In this document: piece after piece, positions 58,742-64,000 of the stretch
Numbering within the stretch: the stretch's first letter is position 1
Layout of the letters: each line of letters starts with the position of its first letter
Assembly: GCA_052061695.1 (NCBI GenBank)
Contig: JBPZEY010000008.1
DNA: 64,000 nt
From: Alkalicoccus luteus
GTDB lineage: Bacteria; Bacillota; Bacilli; Bacillales; Salisediminibacteriaceae
Direction: 5' to 3' (one strand)
Notes under the pieces: generated by a model
What the model was told of the DNA's origin: nothing
Databases searched by the model: none
The model's input: the letters and a program-made list of their open reading frames with translations, nothing else
Position numbers and translations under genes: made by a program

Positions 58742-60142
58742 ATGCCAGACGACATACGAAAAGGCCCGCTCGTCGCCGTGCTGCTGACAGGTACGTTTGT
58801 TGCGATTTTAAACCAGACGCTGCTTGTCACAGCAATTCCGCCGATTATGCGGGATCTCGGAATCGATGCGAATACGGCGCAGTGGCTGAATACGATTTTT
58901 ATGCTCGTAAACGGAATTATGATTCCGATTACAGCGTTTTTAATAGGAAAATATACGACAAGAGCACTGTTTATGACGGCGATGAGCCTGTTTGCACTCG
59001 GGACGCTCATTGCCGGCCTTTCCCCGAACTTTGAAATGCTGATCGCTGGGCGGATCGTCCAGGCGTCCGGAGCAGGGATTATGATCCCGCTCATGCAGAC
59101 AGTGCTATTTATGGTCTTCCCGGTTGAAAAGCGGGGACAGGCGATTGGGCTTGTCGGGCTGGTCATTGCGTTTGCCCCGGCAATCGGGCCGACTCTCTCC
59201 GGATGGGTCGTCGACCAGTATCCGTGGCGTGCGTTGTTTTTTATTGTCCTGCCGATTGCGGTTATTGATTTGATCGTCGCGTACTTCGTGTTGAAAAACG
59301 TCACGAAGCGGACATTTCCGAAAATTGACCGTCTCTCGATTATGCTGTCGACGCTCGGCTTCGGAGGGCTGCTGTATGCCTTCAGCAGCGCCGGTTCAAC
59401 GGGCTGGGGAAGCGCGCAGGTGCTCGCCTCTGTATCCGTCGGCGCCGTAGCGCTGTTCTGGTTTATCAGCCGCCAGCTGAAGCTGCCGGAGCCGATTCTT
59501 GAATTCCGCGTGTTCCGCTACGGCATTTTCACGATCTCCAACATTATTGGCGTTGTGCTGTTTATGTCAATGATCGGGGCAGCGACGATTCTGCCGATAT
59601 ACATGCAGGACATGCTCGGCTTCAGCGCATTTCAGTCTGGGCTGATGCTGCTGCCGGGGGCCATTTTGATGGGTGTGTTCAATCCGATCACCGGAAGAAT
59701 CTTCGATAAAATCGGGGCAAGGTGGCTTGCGATCAGCGGCATGGCGCTCTTAACAGTGATGACATTTCTGTTCACGAGACTGACCGAAGATACATCGTTT
59801 GCCTATATGGCGACGGTGCACGCCTTCCGTATGCTTGCGCTGGCCATGGTGATGATGCCGGTCACTACAGCCGGATTAAACCGGCTGCCGGAGCATCTGA
59901 TTCCGCACGGCACGGCGATGAACAACACGCTCCGCCAGGTCGGCGGCTCGCTCGGAACGGCCTTTCTCGTGACGATGATGACTGTCGGGGCAGCGGCCTC
60001 GGGAAACGGCATCTCCGAAAACGAGGCGATGATCCAAGGAGTGAACATTTCTTTCTGGGTCGCGACCGGCCTGTCATTTATCGGCTTCGTGATCGCGATG
60101 TTCATTAAAAATCCAGCTCCAAAACAACAGGAGAGCGCATAA
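58742..60142 (+). CDS. DHA2-family MFS multidrug exporter
   Basis: A 466-residue membrane protein with about 14 helices, the DHA2 type (EmrB/LmrB-like). Motifs are LNQTLLVTAIPPIMRDLGIDANTAQWLNTIFML (helix 1-2, motif D1 region) and GRIVQASGAGIMIPLMQTVL with GxVGLVIAFAPAIGPTLSGWVVD (motif C, typical of antiporters). It exports drugs or other hydrophobic compounds in exchange for protons. A GAGAGGA site precedes the ATG. No partner gene for EmrA or regulator lies nearby. Confidence 0.9.
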   Translation: MPDDIRKGPLVAVLLTGTFVAILNQTLLVTAIPPIMRDLGIDANTAQWLNTIFMLVNGIMIPITAFLIGKYTTRALFMTAMSLFALGTLIAGLSPNFEMLIAGRIVQASGAGIMIPLMQTVLFMVFPVEKRGQAIGLVGLVIAFAPAIGPTLSGWVVDQYPWRALFFIVLPIAVIDLIVAYFVLKNVTKRTFPKIDRLSIMLSTLGFGGLLYAFSSAGSTGWGSAQVLASVSVGAVALFWFISRQLKLPEPILEFRVFRYGIFTISNIIGVVLFMSMIGAATILPIYMQDMLGFSAFQSGLMLLPGAILMGVFNPITGRIFDKIGARWLAISGMALLTVMTFLFTRLTEDTSFAYMATVHAFRMLALAMVMMPVTTAGLNRLPEHLIPHGTAMNNTLRQVGGSLGTAFLVTMMTVGAAASGNGISENEAMIQGVNISFWVATGLSFIGFVIAMFIKNPAPKQQESA

Positions 60143-60148
60143 AAGAGC

Positions 60149-60182
60149 GGTGCCGGAGATTGACCTCCGGCACCTTTTTTCA
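60149..60182 (+). terminator. Terminator after the MFS exporter
   Basis: A perfect 10-bp stem (GGTGCCGGAG, 60149-60158, with 60165-60174) is followed by six T. Confidence 0.88.
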
Positions 60183-60199
60183 TGGGGGCGGCAGTTTCA

Positions 60200-60430
60200 C
60201 ATAAAACGGCGGAGCTTCCTCATAAAACGAGAAAAGCACCTCATAAAGAGGCATTGGATACGCATAAGGGGCAGAAGTCTACTCATAAAACAGGCACCCG
60301 CTGCGAATAAGGGCCTCCAGTTACGCATAAGGAGGCAAAGAGTACGCATTACAGACGAAAGCATGCTCATAAACGGTCGTCCTGTGTGAATAACGCTCCC
60401 TCCTCCTGCCAATAAGCGAATCTGCTTTCT
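60200..60430. repeat. 21-bp periodic repeat array C with ATAA core
   Basis: Eleven units follow each other at exact 21-base steps (60200, 60221, 60242 and so on). Most begin CATAAAAC, CATAAAG or CATAAGG; three have AATAAG or AATAAC shifted by one base. The rest of each unit is variable. Read on the other strand the core is TTATG. The array fills most of the gene-free gap 60143-60611 between the MFS and amylase genes. Frames through it give seven-residue repeats but have no ribosome site. Confidence 0.75.
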
Positions 60431-60578
60431 CAAAGACCTGCCTGTCTACAATAGTCCTGTATAATCCGCGCTGTTGCACAATCGTTTGCACAACGATAGC
60501 CGCAACAGGCCTTATGCCATTCTGCTGAACGTGTTAAATAGCGTTGCAAAGATCTAAAAGACAGGCTAACGTCATAAA

Positions 60579-60592
60579 TGAAAGCGATTTCA
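60579..60592. promoter_or_regulatory. Perfect cre site before the amylase gene
   Basis: TGAAAGCGATTTCA matches all 14 positions of TGWAANCGNTNWCA. It lies just upstream of the ribosome site (GAGAGGATG), comparable to amyO-type control of alpha-amylase by CcpA. Confidence 0.8.
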
Positions 60593-60611
60593 TAAAAGAG
60601 AGGATGGTTTC

Positions 60612-62120
60612 ATGAAAAAGACGTTACTGACTGGATTGGCTTTTTTCATGCTGATGCCAGCGGGCACAGCGCTTGCAGAAGCAGAAAATGGCACGATGAT
60701 GCAGTATTTTGAATGGCACCTCGAAAATGACGGAGAGCATTGGAACAGGATGAACGCGGAGGCGGAGGCGTTGAGCGATGCCGGCATTACGGCGCTTTGG
60801 ATTCCGCCTGCTTATAAAGGCTCCGGACAGGGAGATGTTGGATACGGAGCCTACGACTTGTACGATCTCGGTGAATTTCATCAAAAAGGTACCGTGCGGA
60901 CAAAGTACGGAACGAAGGCAGAGCTGGAATCAGCCATCAGCGAAGTGCAGTCTCAGGGAATCCAGGTATACGGCGATGTCGTCATGAATCATAAAATGGG
61001 GGCGGATTTTACAGAGCCAGTGGAAGCGGTGCAGGTAAATCGATCCAACAGGATGCAGGACATTTCCGGTGCTTATGAAATTGAAGCGTGGACCGGCTTT
61101 GACTTTCCAGGGAGAGATGGTGTATATTCTGATTTTCAGTGGCGCTGGTTTCATTTTAACGGCGTAGACTGGGACGCCCGGTATGAAGAAGATCACCTTT
61201 TCCGCCTGGCACATACAGGCTGGAATTCCGACGTCGATCTGGAATACGGTAATTACGATTATCTGCTCGGAGCAAACATTGATTACAGCCACCCGGAAGT
61301 CCGGGAAGAAATGATGAACTGGGGCAGCTGGTTTACGGACGAGCTGAATCTCGACGGCTACCGGCTGGATGCAGTGAAGCACGTACCCGCCTGGTACATG
61401 AAGGACTGGGTCGGCTTCCAGCGTAACGAAGCGGAGCAGGATTTGTTTGTCGTCGGTGAATACTGGGCGGATGATCTGGGTGCGATTGAGAGCTACCTGG
61501 AGCGGATGGACTGGGATGTATCCATGTTCGACGTGCCGCTGAATTACAATTTTTATGAAGCATCGAGAACCGGCGGCAGCTACGATATGCGCAACCTGCT
61601 GGACGGCTCGCTCGTTGAAACGCATCCGATGCATGCGGTCACGTTTGTCGACAATCATGATACGCAGCCGGGAGAATCGCTGGAATCATGGGTGGACGAC
61701 TGGTTTAAACCGCTTGCCTACGCCGTTATTTTGACGCGTGAAGGCGGCTATCCGTCTGTTTTTTACGGGGACTATTACGGCATTCCGAACGACGGCATCG
61801 GCGCAAAGCAGGAAATGCTCGATACGCTGCTGGAAGCGAGGCAGGATTACGCATACGGTACGCAGCACGACTATTTTGACCACTGGGATGTCGTCGGCTG
61901 GACACGTGAAGGAAGCAGCAGTCATCCCGGATCCGGCATGGCAGCGGTTATGTCCAATGGCCCCGGCGGATCAAAGTGGATGTATGTAGGCAGAGATCGG
62001 GCCGGCGAAACGTGGAGCGATATGACGGGTAATCACGGCGCGTCTGTCACCATTAACAGCGACGGCTGGGGAGAATTCCATACGGACGGCGGATCTGTAT
62101 CGATTTATGTGCAGCAATAG
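60612..62120 (+). CDS. Secreted alpha-amylase (GH13, B. licheniformis-like)
   Basis: A 502-residue secreted endo-amylase. Signal peptide residues 1-22 (cut near ALA). The mature start NGTMMQYFEWHLENDGEHW is typical of liquefying amylases such as AmyL. The catalytic residues are Asp253 in GYRLDAVKH, Glu283 in VVGEYW and Asp350 in FVDNHDT. Calcium-site segments such as DVVMNHKMGADFTE and NSDVDLEYGNYDYLLGANID are present. Length matches single-chain enzymes with A, B and C domains and no starch-binding module. It is monocistronic and probably CcpA-controlled. Confidence 0.95.
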   Translation: MKKTLLTGLAFFMLMPAGTALAEAENGTMMQYFEWHLENDGEHWNRMNAEAEALSDAGITALWIPPAYKGSGQGDVGYGAYDLYDLGEFHQKGTVRTKYGTKAELESAISEVQSQGIQVYGDVVMNHKMGADFTEPVEAVQVNRSNRMQDISGAYEIEAWTGFDFPGRDGVYSDFQWRWFHFNGVDWDARYEEDHLFRLAHTGWNSDVDLEYGNYDYLLGANIDYSHPEVREEMMNWGSWFTDELNLDGYRLDAVKHVPAWYMKDWVGFQRNEAEQDLFVVGEYWADDLGAIESYLERMDWDVSMFDVPLNYNFYEASRTGGSYDMRNLLDGSLVETHPMHAVTFVDNHDTQPGESLESWVDDWFKPLAYAVILTREGGYPSVFYGDYYGIPNDGIGAKQEMLDTLLEARQDYAYGTQHDYFDHWDVVGWTREGSSSHPGSGMAAVMSNGPGGSKWMYVGRDRAGETWSDMTGNHGASVTINSDGWGEFHTDGGSVSIYVQQ

Positions 62121-62138
62121 GGAGTCGGCTCACACTAA

Positions 62139-62184
62139 AAAAGCGCTGAAACAGGGGACAACCTTGTTTCAGCGCTTATTTTAT
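62139..62184. terminator. Bidirectional terminator after the amylase
   Basis: A 16-bp stem (AAGCGCTGAAACAGGG against CCTTGTTTCAGCGCTT, one mismatch) with A and T runs on both sides, between convergent genes. Confidence 0.88.
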
Positions 62185-62201
62185 CCCGGCTGCTTATAAG
62201 C

Positions 62202-63014
62202 TCAGTTCTCGTGACCGGCGATGTCGTTTAAGACAGATTTCACGCTTTGATATGTTGGATAGTCCGCGAGGTTGATGTTCTGTTCAATGATCATCTGAGC
62301 TGTTTCGGAGCGAATACCGCTTACAATCACCTTCAGTCCGACGAGCTTCATCGAATCGAGAATCATAAACAAATGGTCGGCTACCTCCTGGGTGATTTCA
62401 TACGCGCCGGAAAAATCAACGATGATCGTCTGTGTTTTCGATTCGGTCAGGCGTGGGAGCGTATTTTCGAGCAAGCTGCTCGTGCGCCGCTGGGTCAGAT
62501 TGCCGATGAGCGGCAGCACGGAAATGCGGTCGCGTACAGGAACAATTGGTGCAGAAAGCTCCAGCATTTCCTTTCGCATCTGCTCGAGCTGCTCCTGATA
62601 GCGGCTGTTGTAGTTCGAGGTTGTGCTGTTAATCACTTCATCGAACACTTCGACGACGCTGTTGATCAGCTGATAGCAGCTCATCGACGTGTGCTCGGCT
62701 TTCCCCTGCAGCCGTTTCAGCAGTTCCATGCGCATCTGATTTAAGTAACCGGTCATATCTTCAATTTCCAGTCCGCCTTCTGCAGCGCGGTTATGTGTAT
62801 CATAGTCCAGTTTATCAAGCGGTGTGGCCCCGTTTTTCCCCTCAAGCCGGCGCCGGATCGTCTCCATTAGCCCATAAGATAGACGGTAGTGCATCTCATA
62901 GCTGTTTTCGTCCTCATGTAAAAATGGAGAGCTCTCCCGCAGACTTTCCATCAAATCGGCGGTTAAGCCGTCCAAATCCTCAAATATTTCCGCTTCCTGA
63001 ACAGACATCGTCAT
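62202..63014 (-). CDS. RsbR-like protein with C-terminal STAS domain
   Basis: A 270-residue protein. The C-terminal STAS domain (about residues 155-268) reads PLIGNLTQRRTSSLLENTLPRL, TIIVDFSGAYEITQEVADHLFMILD and VSGIRSETAQMIIEQ, the order seen in RsbR/RsbS-type stressosome proteins. The usual D-T/S-G-V motif becomes DFSGAYEIT, so the phospho-acceptor is probably Ser or Thr there. The N-terminal 150 residues are helical and may be a sensor domain. The start at 63014 follows AAAGGTGATCGA. It may regulate the general stress response, or feed the cyclase gene upstream on the same strand (76 bases away). Confidence 0.82.
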   Translation of the reverse strand: MTMSVQEAEIFEDLDGLTADLMESLRESSPFLHEDENSYEMHYRLSYGLMETIRRRLEGKNGATPLDKLDYDTHNRAAEGGLEIEDMTGYLNQMRMELLKRLQGKAEHTSMSCYQLINSVVEVFDEVINSTTSNYNSRYQEQLEQMRKEMLELSAPIVPVRDRISVLPLIGNLTQRRTSSLLENTLPRLTESKTQTIIVDFSGAYEITQEVADHLFMILDSMKLVGLKVIVSGIRSETAQMIIEQNINLADYPTYQSVKSVLNDIAGHEN

Positions 63015-63090
63015 TCGATCACCTTTATTCTTAATAGATTCAGAGTCCATATTACTAGATGGAGGCAAAAATTACAATCGATGACTGCGC

Positions 63091-64000
63091 TCATGACGCA
63101 CCCGCAGCAGGCAGAAACGTTACTTGATTTTTAGCAGACTGCTTGCCTTCCACGAGCGCCTGATCGGCTCTGGACAGCGTTTGCTCCAAGGAAGAATCGA
63201 CTTCGGTCAGGCCGCCTGTGAAGGAAAGGCCCTGCGGCTCTGGCAGCTCATTAATCGCGAGTGCCATACGGCGTACCGCCTGCTCGACCTCTGATTTATC
63301 GCCATCAGGAAAATAGAGTAAAAATTCTTCGCCGCCCCACCTGGCTGCCATAGCGTGTGCCGTTTTTTCCGCTTTAATAATTCCGGCCGCCTGAGCCAAG
63401 GCGTGGTCACCAGCAGTTTGACCGAGCTCGCCATTGATTTTTTTAAAATTATCCAAATCAAGCAGCGCCAAATAGCCGGATTTCCCCTGGTCCAGAGCTT
63501 CCTGCATCTGTACGTACATCCAACGCCGGTTGAACAGGCCAGTCAGGGGATCAAACCGCTCGGCGGCTTCCCGTTCCATGCTTTTTTGATCGTGCATGCG
63601 CTTATAAAACAGCAGGCAGATAAAAAAGATCGCAAATATCATAAACACGTTCATCGTCAAAATGGTCTGGAGTACAGTCGGCGGAAAATATCCGGTATTA
63701 GCGGGGGCGATCAAAAAGATGAGAAAGAAAAACGAAACGGCAGCAGTATTTAAGACTACCTGCCAGGCGAACGGCAGAAAAATCAGGGTCAGAACAGGAA
63801 AATTTAATATAAACAAATGAAGGCCGGCGGCTGTACCGACGAGGTAAGAGCCGATGGTGATATGGACAATTGTGTTAACGAGCTGGGTGACCGCAATCTG
63901 CTTATACTGCTCCTTTTGCACAAACGGCAGCAGCAGGAAAACGACGATCGTGCTGACCACGTGCGCACTCGCCAATATCCAGTCTCCAGAAAAAATGTTG
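63091..64000 (-). CDS. Membrane GGDEF diguanylate cyclase (5' end outside the window)
   Basis: A c-di-GMP synthase with at least five N-terminal membrane helices (a 7TM or MASE-like sensor part), then a GGDEF domain of about 160 residues. Segments seen are FDPLTGLFNRRWMYVQM, LALLDLDNFKKINGELGQTAGDHAL, the active site RWGGEEFLLYF (GGEEF is an active variant), and SFTGGLTEVD with ADQALVEGKQSAKN. The RxxD inhibitory site before GGEEF is missing, so product inhibition may be absent. The frame stays open to the window edge; the TTG at 63975 could be a start, but more likely the gene begins outside. Confidence 0.85.
   Translation of the reverse strand, partial: NIFSGDWILASAHVVSTIVVFLLLPFVQKEQYKQIAVTQLVNTIVHITIGSYLVGTAAGLHLFILNFPVLTLIFLPFAWQVVLNTAAVSFFFLIFLIAPANTGYFPPTVLQTILTMNVFMIFAIFFICLLFYKRMHDQKSMEREAAERFDPLTGLFNRRWMYVQMQEALDQGKSGYLALLDLDNFKKINGELGQTAGDHALAQAAGIIKAEKTAHAMAARWGGEEFLLYFPDGDKSEVEQAVRRMALAINELPEPQGLSFTGGLTEVDSSLEQTLSRADQALVEGKQSAKNQVTFLPAAGAS

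Noticed and set aside
58576..59304. N-terminal extension making a 635-residue aminotransferase fusion
   Set aside because: The extra 243 codons are antisense to the start of the MFS exporter gene, have low-complexity Ser/Ile/Thr composition, and the normal aminotransferase start at 58575 has a ribosome site.
60150..60389. 79-codon frame with seven-residue repeats through array C
   Set aside because: A 21-bp period leaves any stop-free frame open and repetitive. There is no ribosome site and it starts inside the MFS terminator.
1..64000. tRNA, rRNA, insertion sequences, prophage or attachment sites
   Set aside because: No cloverleaf, rRNA-like stretch, transposase, integrase or flanking direct repeat was seen on reading both strands.

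Overview
The window looks like chromosome from a low-to-middle GC Gram-positive bacterium of the Bacillaceae, probably a halophilic or alkaliphilic one. Signs of this are AGGAGG-type ribosome sites, CcpA-type catabolite sites (cre), LacI/ROK/RpiR sugar regulators, a MntR-type box, YusW-like lipoproteins, very acidic exported proteins, and several ion-coupled TRAP and SSS transporters. The genus is an inference. No tRNA, rRNA, CRISPR array, transposase or phage gene was seen.

Layout. (1) 0.15-1.4 kb: secreted M14 zinc carboxypeptidase. (2) 1.5-10.4 kb: a sialic acid system. A leftward operon nanA-nanE-siaPQM (TRAP)-nanK faces a rightward RpiR regulator and a secreted sialidase. The sialidase frees sialic acid, the TRAP system imports it, and NanA, NanK and NanE convert it to GlcNAc-6-P. 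(3) 10.9-14.6 kb: NERD-domain helicase, a tiny membrane protein, an HNH nuclease and a GNAT acetyltransferase. (4) 14.7-26.2 kb: gluconate/galactonate region: FGGY kinase and RpiR regulator leftward; gntZ, a TRAP transporter, an HPr-like protein without histidine, galactonate dehydratase, KDG-type kinase and aldolase, rpiA and a 2-hydroxyacid dehydrogenase rightward. (5) 26.3-35.6 kb: uronate operon under a XylR-like ROK repressor: TRAP, uxaC, uxuA, an SDR oxidoreductase, kdgA and kdgK. These three regions form a sugar-acid catabolic island with three separate TRAP transporters.

(6) 35.7-41.2 kb: secreted subtilase, class III aminotransferase, a small secreted protein, and a Thermus-type isocitrate dehydrogenase. 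(7) 41.9-51.2 kb: a coiled-coil small protein, several acidic lipoproteins, a citrate two-component system with its CitMHS transporter, and an orphan metal-binding lipoprotein with a MntR-like box. (8) 51.4-57.3 kb: a LacI-controlled alcohol/aldehyde operon with an SSS symporter, a 32-residue membrane peptide and an unknown 161-residue protein. (9) 57.4-64 kb: class I aminotransferase, DHA2 drug exporter, secreted alpha-amylase with a perfect cre site, an RsbR-like STAS protein and a membrane diguanylate cyclase cut by the window edge.

The least explained structure is a set of intergenic arrays with strict 21-bp periodicity. Two of them (38.75 and 41.6 kb) match unit by unit and look like copies of one dispersed element of about 200 bp. 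A third, with an ATAA core, lies upstream of the amylase gene. Other points worth following are a 13-bp hairpin that would hide the citM ribosome site, and paired operators at identical spacing in the two sialic acid promoters.
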